Shown: positions 15,386-24,527, numbered from the stretch's first letter. The stretch is DNA of 64,000 nucleotides from Deltaproteobacteria bacterium (GCA_024280455.1 JAJRQC010000023.1:17774-81773); one strand, 5' to 3'. The notes: generated by a model not told the origin, from the letters alone. Made by a program: numbers and translations.

Positions 15386-17071
15386 GTGAAGATTCGTAAT
15401 TTTTCTCTGGGCGTACAGCTGTCATTGGGGTTTGGCCTTGTTCTGTTGTTGCTCGTGCTGGTTGCAGTCACCGCTGTTACCCGCATAAATACCATGCAGA
15501 AGGAGGCCAAACTCAGTCGATATTTTGACGAAGTTGACATCCTGCTGGTCAACAAGGAGGTGGATCACCTTTCCTGGTTGCAGGGTGTAACCGGTTTTCT
15601 CTTTGATAAACCCCAGCAGCGGCTTACCGTACAGACCGACGATCATAAGTGTAAAATGGGTAAATGGCTCTACGACGCATCGTCTCAGGAAAAATTTCAG
15701 GGAGCTATTCCCGAAGTACAGGCAATAGTCAGTCGTTTAAAAGAAGAGCATGGCCGGCTTCATGTAGCTGCCAAAGGAATTGCCGCTATTCTGGAAAAAC
15801 AGAACGGTCGGACGCCGGCGGCGGAGGTCGCCATGCTGGCGCACTACCAGCAAACCATGGTGCCCGCTCTGGCCGAGGTCAGAACAACCATGCATTCTCT
15901 TATCGAGCTCGTTGACGAACACGCAGTCAAGGAGCAGGAACGGCTGGTCAAACAAGTTGCCTCCACCAAACGTAATATCATTATTCTGTCGATTGTCGCG
16001 GTGCTCTTTGGATTAGCCATAAGTTTCCTTTTCGCCCGAACCTTGAGCCGCGGTGTTCGCAGGGTCGGTGACCTGGCCAATCAGATGGCGAATGGTGATT
16101 TCACGGCCCGGGTTGATGACAACTCCAGAGATGAGATCGGCCAACTGGCCGGAAATATGAATACCATGGTTGGAAAGCTGGGTGTTCTGCTCGGGGAAAT
16201 CCGCACTCAGGCCAATGTCATTGATCAAAATGCCAACGACCTGAGTGAGGTGTCGTCGCAATTGACTGAGGCCGCAAAGGAGACTTCTGAGCATTCCTCT
16301 TCAGTCGCGGTTGCCACCGAAGAGATGTCTTCCAACATGAACAGCGTTGCCGCAGCCAGTGAGGAGGCCGCCACAAATGTCAACATCGTTGCCACGGCGA
16401 CTGAAGAGATGACCGGCACCGTCAAGGAGATTGCCGGCAAGACGGAAAAGGCCCGCAGTATTTCCGATGGAGCGGTTACCCTGTCCAATAATGCGTCTGG
16501 TAAAGTCGATGCTCTTGGAGCCGCAGCCAATGATATCAGCCGGGTGACCGAAGTTATTACCGAAATTTCGGAACAGACCAACCTGCTGGCCCTTAATGCC
16601 ACCATAGAGGCGGCCCGGGCCGGGGAGGCGGGCAAGGGGTTTGCGGTTGTTGCTAATGAGATCAAGGAGCTGGCCAAGCAGACGGCGGAGGCTACCCTGG
16701 AGATCCGGATCAAGATCGATGCCATCCAGGGGGCGACCGATGAAACCGTGACCGACATCCGTAAAATCACCGAAGGGATCAACGAGGTGAGCAGTATTGT
16801 CAACGAGATCAGCGCCGCTATTGATGAGCAGGCGGCAACGACCCAGGAGATTGCAGATAACGTGACCCAGGCGGCTCAGGGCATTGGTGAGGTCAATGAA
16901 AATGTGGCGCAAAGCTCGGCTGTTGCCGGTGAAATCGCCGAGAGCATCACCCAGGTCAGTGAAACCGCAAATAGTCTTTCCGCCAGCGGTCACCAGGTCA
17001 GCCGTAGTTCCGGCAATCTGCTGGAGATCACCAGAAAGCTTAATACACTTCTGGATCGTTTTAAGGTCTAA
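15386..17071 (+). CDS. Methyl-accepting chemotaxis protein with a CZB-type zinc site between its membrane helices
   Basis: A 561-residue chemoreceptor. The GTG at 15386 follows a G-rich ribosome-binding site; the in-frame upstream ATG lies inside a repeat. TM1 is about residues 12-32 and TM2 about 197-217. The intervening region has the chemoreceptor zinc-binding signature H61-x2-W64, C89-x4-W94-x-Y96 and H122-x3-H126. HAMP follows TM2, then a long signalling coiled coil with the hairpin tip [23 protein letters not shown] domains are usually reported as cytoplasmic and bind zinc in hypochlorite or zinc sensing; here the topology predicts a periplasmic position. It would feed CheA/CheW, which are not in this window. 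Confidence 0.9.
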   Translation: MKIRNFSLGVQLSLGFGLVLLLLVLVAVTAVTRINTMQKEAKLSRYFDEVDILLVNKEVDHLSWLQGVTGFLFDKPQQRLTVQTDDHKCKMGKWLYDASSQEKFQGAIPEVQAIVSRLKEEHGRLHVAAKGIAAILEKQNGRTPAAEVAMLAHYQQTMVPALAEVRTTMHSLIELVDEHAVKEQERLVKQVASTKRNIIILSIVAVLFGLAISFLFARTLSRGVRRVGDLANQMANGDFTARVDDNSRDEIGQLAGNMNTMVGKLGVLLGEIRTQANVIDQNANDLSEVSSQLTEAAKETSEHSSSVAVATEEMSSNMNSVAAASEEAATNVNIVATATEEMTGTVKEIAGKTEKARSISDGAVTLSNNASGKVDALGAAANDISRVTEVITEISEQTNLLALNATIEAARAGEAGKGFAVVANEIKELAKQTAEATLEIRIKIDAIQGATDETVTDIRKITEGINEVSSIVNEISAAIDEQAATTQEIADNVTQAAQGIGEVNENVAQSSAVAGEIAESITQVSETANSLSASGHQVSRSSGNLLEITRKLNTLLDRFKV

Positions 17072-17156
17072 CGCATATTTCACAGAAATCGTCACGAAAA
17101 GTCGGAAAAGGCCATGGAGGAGGTGTTTCGAGCAGAAAAAAACTCGCAGGTATACT

Positions 17157-17290
17157 GACGATAATAACGAGTTTTTCGTCATCCCCGAGTGGTTACGCTG
17201 TATGTAACGACGGTGGTTACGCTGTATGTAACGACGGTGGTTACGCTGTATGTAACGACGAGGTAGTTGTCGGGGATCCAGTGCCCTGGA
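17157..17290. repeat. Tandem 24 bp repeats inside an interspersed CGTCATCCCCG-type element
   Basis: Three exact 24 bp units (17189-17212, 17213-17236, 17237-17260) read GTGGTTACGCTGTATGTAAC plus GACG. Each contains the hairpin GTTAC...GTAAC. The flanks GATAATAACGAGTTTTTCGTC and GGGGATCCAGTG resemble the element at 59418-59500. Confidence 0.85.
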
Positions 17291-17352
17291 AACGTCTTAG
17301 ATCCCCGCCAACAGCACACGGGGATGACGGAAGATGAAAATGTGATAAAGTG

Positions 17353-17527
17353 AATTGTCGGTGTCGTAGATAGCGAGTGTGGCGAGACTTCCGGTAGTGA
17401 TGTGGCAATGACCACATGACGAGCGAACTCGTGAGACTCTGAGAAGTCTCACCACCGACGGCGGAGAGGTCGTATCATCTTGTAATTCCGTACTGGGCAA
17501 ATGGCGGTTTTAACTTTTCACGAGTCC
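17353..17527 (-). repeat. Dispersed repeat family B, copy 1 (long form)
   Basis: On the minus strand this matches 29150-29268 and 46590-46706: a start like GACTCGTGAAAAGTTAAAAC, the middle ACGGAATTACAAGA, CGACCTCTCCGCCGTCGGT, and the end ATCTACGACACCGACAAT. This copy carries an extra stretch of ~65 bp in its right half. Confidence 0.75.
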
Positions 17528-17534
17528 ATCAGAA

Positions 17535-19517
17535 TTAAAGAAGGGCCTTTTTTACTGCTGTTCCGATCTGTTCCGTGGTGTACGGCTTACGGATAAAGTT
17601 GCTTACCCCAAGCTGCAGAGCTTTTTTTACCTCCTCATTTTCCGAAAAACCACTGGTAATAATAGCCTTCTGTTCCGGCTGAACGGCAAGGATCTGTTCA
17701 AAGGTTTGGCGCCCGTTTATGCCCGGATCCATGATCATGTCGAGGATGATCAGATCCATTGGGTGGTTCTGGACAAACCTGACAGCCTCTTCGCCACTGC
17801 CGACCGCCTCAACCTGGTAGCCCAGGACTAAGAGCATTTCCGAGGCAATGTTGCGCTGCTTCTCCTCATCGTCCACAACTAAAATGAATTCTCCTTGACC
17901 CTGCAGTTCCGCCAGGTTGACGGAGCACTGTCTTCTACTCAAGTTTTTTCTGGTAATGGGAAAGTAGAGTTCAAATGCAGTCCCTTGGGCATCGCTGCAT
18001 ACGGTAACTGCACCGCCGTGATCCTGCATGGTATTCCAGACTATGGCCAGACCAAGACCGGTTCCACTGCGTCCCATGATCTTCTTGGTATAAAAAGGTT
18101 CAAAGATATGACTGATGTCTTCCCGGTCTATACCCTGACCGGTATCGGCAATACGAATAACTGCATATTCACCGATTTCCATAAATTGATTTTCCGCCAC
18201 CGGCTTATCCACGTACTGGTTTCTTGTCTGAATCAGGATCGTCCCGGATCCGGAAATGGCCTCGGCGGCATTGGTCAACAGGTTCATGAGACATTTTTTA
18301 ATATGGATCGGCGAACAGAAGATGTTGAACAGGTTTTCAGTTAAGTCGGTTCTGATCTCAATATCAGGATACATGGAAAGCATCTTGGTCCCTTCCGGAG
18401 AGTTCAGGTATTCATAGATCAGGTTGTTAAGAGATCGTACTTCTCTGCCGGCGGCAATTCCCCGGGCAACGGTCAGCAGGTCGGCAACCACTTCGGCTGC
18501 ACGTTGGCCTGATTCTTTTATGACCTCGAGCGGCTTCTGCATATCGCTGTTATTCGGCAGCTGCATTAACAACAGGTCCGGATAACTGACCACTCCCGAG
18601 AGAATATTGTTGAGATCATGGGCAACACCACCGGCCATCAGGCCGATGGCTTCCATTTTCTGAGACTGGGCAAGTTTATTCTGGGTCTTTTTCAGTTCAG
18701 TGATATCGACATAGGTCAGCATGCGCCAGCCGTCCGGCAGAACCACGCACTGGTACTGGAGAATTTTTTCGTCTCTCCTCGTAATTTCTATCGGAGCTAT
18801 TGCTCCGCGGCGTACTTCGGCCTCACGTTCATCCATATACTGTTCGAATTCATCATCAGGTACGTCGTAGATGTTGTTGCTGCGGTTGAACTGCATGAGT
18901 TCCCTGAAGCTGGGCCGTTTGTTGACAAAATCCTTTGTTATTTCCCACAGTTCACGGAAAGCACGGTTGACCATCCGGGCCTTGAGCTGATCATCCATGA
19001 ATAGAACGCCATAATCAATAGCATCCATTACCGCACTGAATTCATTAATGGTTTTTGTCAGTTTTTGTGTAGTCCGGACATGACCGGTGACCTCTTTGTT
19101 GAGCTGCAGGTTGGTCTCGGTCAACTTTCTGGTACGTTCTGCAACCATTCCCGCCAGGTGATTTTTATGCTGTTCGAGCTCTTTATGGATTTTCCGGGAG
19201 CGATGGAAGTAGATACCGAAGGAGAAGATGACGATAAAAGTGGCCGTGTTGATCGAACCGGAAAAAGGTGAGATACTCTTCCAGGCATGCTCCTGGTTGT
19301 AAAAGATCAATCCCTGTTTGACAAGGTGGCCGAAGGACCTGGAAACAGCGAAGAAAATGAAGGAGAGGGTGAGCAGAAAAAGATACTGATAAAAGGTCTG
19401 GTTTTTCTTTTTTTTGAGTAGCCGCAGGGAATAGGTGACACAGAAGCCGGCCAGGCCAAGCACGGTAATAGACCCCAGGATATCAATCCAGATGACGGGC
19501 AGCCAGGAAACGGTCAT
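17535..19517 (-). CDS. Membrane-bound hybrid histidine kinase with C-terminal receiver
   Basis: About 660 residues. Three hydrophobic helices (about 10-33, 44-62, 90-107) precede a coiled coil and a PAS-like domain (about 160-275). HisKA follows with the phospho-acceptor His (H301 if counted from the GTG at 19520) in GGVAHDLNNIL, then an ATPase domain (NLLTNAAEA, IADTGQGID, GTGLGLAIV). A receiver domain completes the protein (VVDDEEKQR, LIILDMIMD, IITSGFS, IRKPYT). The ATG at 19517 overlaps the upstream stop as TGATG, so it is translationally coupled to the 157-residue membrane protein. No DNA-binding output gene is adjacent. The signal is unknown. Confidence 0.9.
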   Translation of the reverse strand: MTVSWLPVIWIDILGSITVLGLAGFCVTYSLRLLKKKKNQTFYQYLFLLTLSFIFFAVSRSFGHLVKQGLIFYNQEHAWKSISPFSGSINTATFIVIFSFGIYFHRSRKIHKELEQHKNHLAGMVAERTRKLTETNLQLNKEVTGHVRTTQKLTKTINEFSAVMDAIDYGVLFMDDQLKARMVNRAFRELWEITKDFVNKRPSFRELMQFNRSNNIYDVPDDEFEQYMDEREAEVRRGAIAPIEITRRDEKILQYQCVVLPDGWRMLTYVDITELKKTQNKLAQSQKMEAIGLMAGGVAHDLNNILSGVVSYPDLLLMQLPNNSDMQKPLEVIKESGQRAAEVVADLLTVARGIAAGREVRSLNNLIYEYLNSPEGTKMLSMYPDIEIRTDLTENLFNIFCSPIHIKKCLMNLLTNAAEAISGSGTILIQTRNQYVDKPVAENQFMEIGEYAVIRIADTGQGIDREDISHIFEPFYTKKIMGRSGTGLGLAIVWNTMQDHGGAVTVCSDAQGTAFELYFPITRKNLSRRQCSVNLAELQGQGEFILVVDDEEKQRNIASEMLLVLGYQVEAVGSGEEAVRFVQNHPMDLIILDMIMDPGINGRQTFEQILAVQPEQKAIITSGFSENEEVKKALQLGVSNFIRKPYTTEQIGTAVKKALL

Positions 19518-19990
19518 CACTCCAGACTCCAGTTTCGGATGGCGAGCAGGAGCAGGATGAATGCGGGTACCAGAAGCAGATGATCCAGTCTGGTAAGATA
19601 GAAGATCAGGTCGAAACCACTGTTGATCTGAAAGGCGGTGATTTGGTTGTTTACGCGAATAAAATGGTTAGAGCCAACACTGTGATGCATCCAGTGGCCT
19701 GTAAATGTGAGAACGTTCCAGAAAATGATGAGCCAGAGGAATCCCTTGAATTGGTGCCAACCGGAACCTTGGAGTCGGGACCTGCCCAGTCGAAAGAGAA
19801 GGACAACCATGGCCAGGGTGAAAAGAAGGTGGCCGAGTTGATGTGAAACCAGGCCTTCGGCTCCGCCGTGCACCTGAACAGCATGGGCCTGGGCCGCAGA
19901 GAACAGAAGAGCTGCCGGTTGACTTAAGATGAGTGGGGCCAGAATGGTGTAACCGGCAGGTTCGCCGTGAGAAGTCGTTCCTCTCAACAT
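19517..19990 (-). CDS. Small multi-helix membrane protein coupled to the hybrid kinase
   Basis: A 157-residue protein with about four hydrophobic stretches (roughly 15-33, 50-68, 82-100, 127-150) and His residues placed in or near them (HQLGHLLFTL, TGHWMHH, LDHLLL). I do not recognise a family. The stop overlaps the start of the hybrid kinase by one base, so the two are very likely made together. A membrane sensor, possibly binding a metal or haem through the histidines, is one guess without direct support. Confidence 0.6.
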   Translation of the reverse strand: MLRGTTSHGEPAGYTILAPLILSQPAALLFSAAQAHAVQVHGGAEGLVSHQLGHLLFTLAMVVLLFRLGRSRLQGSGWHQFKGFLWLIIFWNVLTFTGHWMHHSVGSNHFIRVNNQITAFQINSGFDLIFYLTRLDHLLLVPAFILLLLAIRNWSLE

Positions 19991-20042
19991 CGTGAATATC
20001 TTACCTCGAATTTTGAGTGGGGGTAGGAATCAGGCCTTGGCC

Positions 20043-20113
20043 ATAAAAAACAGCAACGAGTGCCTCTGGTATAGGGCTTCAATGTCTGATTATATACCAG
20101 GACCCTTGCTGTT
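20043..20113 (-). terminator. Long hairpin with U tract on the minus strand
   Basis: The arms AACAGCAA..CTGGTATA and TATACCAG..TTGCTGTT pair around a ~20 base loop. On the minus strand the hairpin is followed by TTTTTTATGG, which fits a terminator for the cytochrome b operon ending at 20405. The remaining part of the 20114-20404 gap shows no gene. Confidence 0.5.
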
Positions 20114-20404
20114 CAAAGGAAAAATCTATTTTTTCAGATGAGAGTTATTAGCAGAGTTGCATGAGAGGGTTTTTCACCTCAATATGAGAAAAACGTGGGG
20201 AAGGTTCAGGATGATTATGCCCGGGAAGATTTTGTTTTTTGTGGTTCTATATGAAACTCAGCAGAAAATGACTTTCTCATTCCCAATGTCCGGCGGATAC
20301 AGGATTCCAGCGTGGAAATGACATATAATCGATTCGGCGTTACTTCTGCAGGGCGGGAGCCCAGAGAATTGTCTGCCGAGTTTTTCTAATAGCCACTTTG
20401 TTTT

Positions 20405-21247
20405 TTAAATCCTGCCGTAACTGATCCAGGACAAGATTGTATAGCCGAGCAGCCAGGCAAGGATAAAGAACAGCGTGTGTTTTCGTTCTCGTCCCTGCTC
20501 CGGGAGCAGGAACAGGGCAACTATGAGAGCGGTCGGAGCCGCAACCCCGGCCCAGAAAATCGGTAAAAAACGCAAGAGTTCCTGCAGGCCGAGAAAAAAC
20601 CAGGGCCCGGCAATATGGGTCAAGCCGATTCTCTCGGGCTCCATGGGCGTACTCAGCACAATGGAGAGAAAGACCAGAGTCAAGCTCAGGAGGGCGTGGT
20701 TGCGAAAGTAGGCGGTATATCGCCTGAGATGGGGCCAGACGCAGATGATGCCGAGAACCATTAAGCCGATCAGGTGGTTGGCATAGACTTTTTGTACACC
20801 ACCTGCCATTACATCAAAGAGCAGGTTGTTGAGTGGTTTTCCGAGCAGGGGAATGGAAAGGGCTATATGTTCGGCAATGGCACCGGCTGCCTCTCCGGTA
20901 GCATCACCACGCAGGACATAACCGGTGAACAGCAGGAGAATCGTGACCGGAACGGAGGCGGTCAGTCTGATCCAGGAAAAGCGGGTATAGGAATATTCTT
21001 TTTGCCAGAGGATAACCCCGAGGTGGCAGAGCAGAAGCAGGAAGAATGCCTGGCTTGAGTAGTAGTGTAATCCACGCCAGAATGCCCCGTAAGGAATGAC
21101 AAATTCCAGAGTCGCGGTTGAGTAAAAAGGTTCAGCAGGATTATATTGGAGCGCAATCACAACACCGGAAAGGATTGAAATGAACAGGCTGATCAGTGCC
21201 TGACCGCCCCATCGATTGGCAATGATGTATTCCTTGATCCTTGCCAT
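20405..21247 (-). CDS. Cytochrome b (b6-type N-terminal part plus extra helices)
   Basis: About 280 residues. The ATG at 21247 shares its A with the Rieske stop (TAATG), so the two are co-translated; the in-frame start further upstream lies inside the Rieske gene. The cytochrome b core is visible: RWGGQALISLFISILSGVVI, the first haem-ligand helix FWRGLHYYSSQAFFLLLLCH, LRGDATGEAAGA, and the second ligand helix ANHLIGLMVLGIICVWPHLRR. The C-terminal helices carry GPWFFLGLQELLRF in the place where quinol-oxidising complexes have PEWY. With the Rieske protein it would form a bc-type quinol oxidase or reductase. No cytochrome c1/f gene is adjacent. Confidence 0.85.
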   Translation of the reverse strand: MARIKEYIIANRWGGQALISLFISILSGVVIALQYNPAEPFYSTATLEFVIPYGAFWRGLHYYSSQAFFLLLLCHLGVILWQKEYSYTRFSWIRLTASVPVTILLLFTGYVLRGDATGEAAGAIAEHIALSIPLLGKPLNNLLFDVMAGGVQKVYANHLIGLMVLGIICVWPHLRRYTAYFRNHALLSLTLVFLSIVLSTPMEPERIGLTHIAGPWFFLGLQELLRFLPIFWAGVAAPTALIVALFLLPEQGRERKHTLFFILAWLLGYTILSWISYGRI

Positions 21248-21684
21248 TATAGGGTTACGACGTAGCCGCTGATCAACCCTTCGGGCGTTTTTTTGGTTTC
21301 CACTGCAAAACGTGTCAGGTCCTTTTTTGCCGGCCCGGATATCAGCTTGCCCTGCGGGGTAAACCGGCTCTGGTGGCAGGGGCATTCAATAATCTGCTTG
21401 TCTTCAAGGAAGTTGACCCGGCACCCGAGATGGGTACAGGTTCGACAGACGGCAAAAGGTTTGCCGTCTCCGGCAAAGAGAATAAAGTCCCGTTCCGCGT
21501 GATAGCCGGAAAGTGGTAGCGGAGCGGCAACAGTAACAAACCGCGGTTTGGGTTTAACGGTGAAGCCGAGAAAACGAAACAGCGGATAGGCCAGGGCAAG
21601 AGAGAGGATGGCCCCGGCCCATTGCAGCGAGGAGCCGAGAAACCGGCGGCGTTGTTCTCGTATGGCCGGTTCAGTCCTCTGCAT
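21247..21684 (-). CDS. Rieske iron-sulfur protein
   Basis: A 145-residue protein with an N-terminal twin-arginine-like anchor (REQRRRFLGSSLQW, helix about 17-37) and a Rieske domain. The 2Fe-2S ligands are in CTHLGC and CPCHQSRF. It overlaps the 3' end of coaD by 14 bases and the cytochrome b start by one base, placing a quinol-oxidising bc-like module at the end of an rsmD-coaD operon. In Desulfobulbales such modules are linked to the menaquinone pool; the electron acceptor here is unknown. Confidence 0.92.
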   Translation of the reverse strand: MQRTEPAIREQRRRFLGSSLQWAGAILSLALAYPLFRFLGFTVKPKPRFVTVAAPLPLSGYHAERDFILFAGDGKPFAVCRTCTHLGCRVNFLEDKQIIECPCHQSRFTPQGKLISGPAKKDLTRFAVETKKTPEGLISGYVVTL

Positions 21685-22207
21685 CGGTCCGGTATTTGTT
21701 CTGCAAAGCCTTTTCTACATGATCCGGCACAAGTCCGCTGATATCGCCGTTATGCTTTGCCGCGTCTTTGATGATGCTTGAACTGATATAGATCCAGCGA
21801 AAACCGGTCATCAGAAAGATTGTGTCTACCTTGCGGGCCAGTTTTCTGTTCATCAGGGCGAGCTGAAACTCGTAATCAAAGTCGGAAACCGCTCGCAGGC
21901 CGCGGACAATGGCACAGGCACCTTTTTTTTCGGCATAGTCAACGATAAGTCCGCTGGTGGTATCGATCTTGATCCTCTTATTCTCCGGCTCAAAGCATTG
22001 CGTGATCAAATCGATTCGTTCCTCCAGGGAAAAGAGCGGTTCTTTCCGGGCATTGATGGCAATGGCAATGATAACCCGGTCAAAAAGACCAAGTGCACGC
22101 TCGATGATATCAATATGTCCGTTGGTGATAGGATCAAAGGTGCCGGGATATATAGCTGTTGTCGAATCACAGGGTGTCTCGTCCATGTCGTGTTTTTTAC
22201 TGCTCAT
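21671..22207 (-). CDS. coaD: Phosphopantetheine adenylyltransferase
   Basis: A 178-residue enzyme of coenzyme A synthesis, transferring AMP from ATP to 4'-phosphopantetheine. It has the nucleotidyltransferase signature YPGTFDPITNGHIDII, GLRAVSDFDYEFQLA, and the ISSSIIKDAAKH motif. Family members are ~160 residues; the N-terminal extension of 18 residues suggests that a start at the internal ATG (MDETP) is possible. It lies between rsmD and the Rieske gene; the rsmD-coaD pairing is common in bacteria. Confidence 0.95.
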   Translation of the reverse strand: MSSKKHDMDETPCDSTTAIYPGTFDPITNGHIDIIERALGLFDRVIIAIAINARKEPLFSLEERIDLITQCFEPENKRIKIDTTSGLIVDYAEKKGACAIVRGLRAVSDFDYEFQLALMNRKLARKVDTIFLMTGFRWIYISSSIIKDAAKHNGDISGLVPDHVEKALQNKYRTDAED

Positions 22208-22228
22208 AGGTCTAATTTTTAGTTTGGT

Positions 22229-22804
22229 TCAGGAGGAAAATGTATAAAACCAGAGGCCGGTTTCTCCATATCGACGCCTGTCGCTGAGCTGCAGTCGTTC
22301 GATCTCCGTCGGCAGGTTTTGATTTTGCCGCTCTTCGGCGATAACGATGGCTTTGTCGGCTGCAAGCCCGGAACGTTGTACCATTTTCAGCAGCTTTACA
22401 GCCAGTTTTTTTTCATAGGGGGGGTCAATAAAAATGAGAGTACATCGGTATTCCCTGGGCAGCTGCTTCTGAAGAATTTTAAGATTTTTATCTCTGGTCA
22501 GGTCAAGTTTAAAGATTCGTGCCGGGGGCTGTTCAAAACAGGAGCGCAGGTTGAGGCCGATAATTTCAAGAGCGGACGGGTCGTTGTCGACAAAGACAAC
22601 GGACTTTGCTCCACGACTTAGAGCTTCCAGGCCGAATGAACCGGTTCCTGCACACAGGTCGAGGACGGTTGCCGCAGAAATTCTATCTCCAAGGATGTTG
22701 AAGATTGCACCGCGGACTCGGTCGCTGGTCGGCCGGATTGAGCGATTTTTTCGTTTTGGGCCGGTCAGTCTGCAGCCTCGGGCAGTGCCCCCTGTGATAC
22801 GCAC
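22229..22804 (-). CDS. rsmD: 16S rRNA (guanine966-N2)-methyltransferase
   Basis: A 191-residue SAM-dependent methyltransferase. It shows the RsmD opening RITGGTARGCRL, RPTSDRVRGAIFNIL, the SAM-binding motif LDLCAGTGSFGLEALSRGA, and catalytic motif IFIDPPYEKKL. It modifies G966 of 16S rRNA during 30S assembly. The start is a GTG preceded by GAGGAG. The coaD start follows after 21 bases. Confidence 0.95.
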   Translation of the reverse strand: MRITGGTARGCRLTGPKRKNRSIRPTSDRVRGAIFNILGDRISAATVLDLCAGTGSFGLEALSRGAKSVVFVDNDPSALEIIGLNLRSCFEQPPARIFKLDLTRDKNLKILQKQLPREYRCTLIFIDPPYEKKLAVKLLKMVQRSGLAADKAIVIAEERQNQNLPTEIERLQLSDRRRYGETGLWFYTFSS

Positions 22805-22836
22805 TCTTACTCCTCTACCTCTACATCTCCAGTTGT

Positions 22837-23598
22837 CTATTCAACCGGCTTGTTGATTTTTTTCTTGGCAGGGAGTTTTTTTTTACCGTGCTGCATGAGG
22901 CCGTATAGAGCCAATGACGGCCCGGAAAGGATGTAGATCAAGGACACGGCAAACAGGGTGATCGGCGGTTCGGTTGCCAGCAGAACCAGGAGCAGGACCA
23001 TGCCGACAATGACCTGAAACTTTTTTTCCCGGGACAGGTGAATTTGCTTAAAACTGAGATAACGATGGGTGGAGACCATCAGATAAGAGAGCACATAGAC
23101 CAGGAGCAGAATGGAGAGATGTTTAACCGTATCCGTTGCCCCGAGAAATCGGCAGAACATGACGGTGGTGACAATCATGCTGGCTGCAGCCGGACAGGGC
23201 AGGCCGACAAAGTCGTGGCTTTTGTTTTCATCATCAGAGGCCGAGTTGAAACGGGCGAGCCTGAGAGCGGTGGTTGCCACAAAGAGAAAAGCGGCCAGCC
23301 AGCCGTAACGGCCATACGGTGTCAGGGCCCAAAGATAGGCGAGCAGGGCTGGAGCTACGCCAAAGGAAACCATGTCGCACAGGGAATCGAGCTGCTTGCC
23401 GAATTCGGAGGTGGAGCCGGTCATCCGGGCAACCCTACCGTCAAGGCCGTCAAAGACGGCTGCCACGAGAATGGCAATGGCCGCAGCATAGAAGTTGCCG
23501 TTAATGGAGGCAACCATGGAGTAGAAACCGCTGAACAGGCTGGTGCAGGTCAGCATGCAGGGAACGGGATAAAATTTATTTGAGGCGGTTTTTTCCAT
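22837..23598 (-). CDS. pssA: CDP-diacylglycerol-serine O-phosphatidyltransferase
   Basis: About 253 residues if started at the ATG at 23598; a longer frame to 23673 adds 25 residues that look unrelated to the family. The CDP-alcohol phosphotransferase motif is complete (DGLDGRVARM ... FGKQLDSLCD, i.e. DGxxAR...G...D...D), in an integral membrane protein with about seven helices. It makes phosphatidylserine, which the neighbouring psd product converts to phosphatidylethanolamine. The two genes are separated by a repeat element. Confidence 0.9.
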   Translation of the reverse strand: MEKTASNKFYPVPCMLTCTSLFSGFYSMVASINGNFYAAAIAILVAAVFDGLDGRVARMTGSTSEFGKQLDSLCDMVSFGVAPALLAYLWALTPYGRYGWLAAFLFVATTALRLARFNSASDDENKSHDFVGLPCPAAASMIVTTVMFCRFLGATDTVKHLSILLLVYVLSYLMVSTHRYLSFKQIHLSREKKFQVIVGMVLLLVLLATEPPITLFAVSLIYILSGPSLALYGLMQHGKKKLPAKKKINKPVE

Positions 23599-23691
23599 GT
23601 CTATCACTGTGGTTTTTAGAGTACCTGAGGATCCGGTTGCCTGATTATACCAGAAAAGAGAGGTGAAAAGCAACCGGGCAGGTCTATTTAC

Positions 23692-23803
23692 CGTAAGCGT
23701 TCACCAGCACTCCATCTTCGCTTGATCAGGCCTCCTCACATAGGCAGGCTATAGATTCGTCAGCCTGCTTAAACGAATATGGAGCACTGGCAACCGCTTA
23801 CAG
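23692..23803. repeat. MITE-like element, family C copy 1
   Basis: The outer ends GTAAGCGTTCACCAGCACTCC and GGAGCACTGGCAACCGCTTAC form a long imperfect terminal inverted repeat around ~70 bp containing GATCAGGCCTCCTCAC. The same ends bound 28939-29124. It separates pssA from psd and has no coding capacity. Confidence 0.75.
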
Positions 23804-23845
23804 GTCTGTGGTTCTTGATCGTATTTGCTCCTTGGGGAATGGTTA

Positions 23846-24499
23846 CTATTTACCGCTGTTCAGGTAAGCAAGGATGGTTTCGCCGGATTTAACCTTCTGT
23901 CGAAGCTGGACCTCGACTTTGGTGTCGGAGGGAAGGTAGAGATCAACCCGGGAGCCAAAGCGGATCAGCCCGTAACGCTCGCCTGCGGTTACAGTGTCCC
24001 CTTTTTCAGCCCGGCAGACAATGCGACGGGCAATCAGGCCTGCAACCTGAACCACGCAGTAGCGGATGCCCGAAGATGTTGCCATGGTCAAGGCACAATA
24101 TTCATTATGCAGGCCGGCCTTGTCGTTGTCGGCGGAATAGAATTTTCCCGGTTTAAACAGGATGTTTTCCACTCTACCGCTAATGGGCATGCGATTGACA
24201 TGAACATTAAAAATATTCATGAAAATTGATATCTTCAGGGCTCTCCCCTCCAGAAAACGATTATCATCAATTTCTTTGATTCTGATCACCCGACCGTCGG
24301 CGGGGCAGATAACCGCTTCAGGGTCATCTGGAACAACTCTTGACGGATCCCTGAAAAACCAGGTGACAAAGGTTGTCATGAGAAGCCCGGTAAATGCGGC
24401 AACCGTAAGGCCGAGCAATGCACATAGAAGAGCAGTAAAGGCGCAGAAGAGGATGAAGGGGTATCCCTCACGGGCAATGGGTATGTGCTGTTTTTTCAT
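23846..24499 (-). CDS. psd: Phosphatidylserine decarboxylase (short form)
   Basis: A 217-residue pyruvoyl enzyme converting phosphatidylserine to phosphatidylethanolamine. The N-terminus has two hydrophobic helices. Motifs: FFRDPSRVVP, CPADGRVIRI, FMNIFNVHVNRMP, and the self-cleavage site in LIRFGSRVDLYLP, where Gly-Ser cleavage would create the pyruvoyl group. The length and FGSR motif fit the archaeal/Gram-positive-like short Psd rather than the E. coli long form. Its partner pssA lies downstream. Confidence 0.93.
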   Translation of the reverse strand: MKKQHIPIAREGYPFILFCAFTALLCALLGLTVAAFTGLLMTTFVTWFFRDPSRVVPDDPEAVICPADGRVIRIKEIDDNRFLEGRALKISIFMNIFNVHVNRMPISGRVENILFKPGKFYSADNDKAGLHNEYCALTMATSSGIRYCVVQVAGLIARRIVCRAEKGDTVTAGERYGLIRFGSRVDLYLPSDTKVEVQLRQKVKSGETILAYLNSGK

Positions 24500-24527
24500 A
24501 AAGTTGGAGATTTCACTTGATCAGAAA

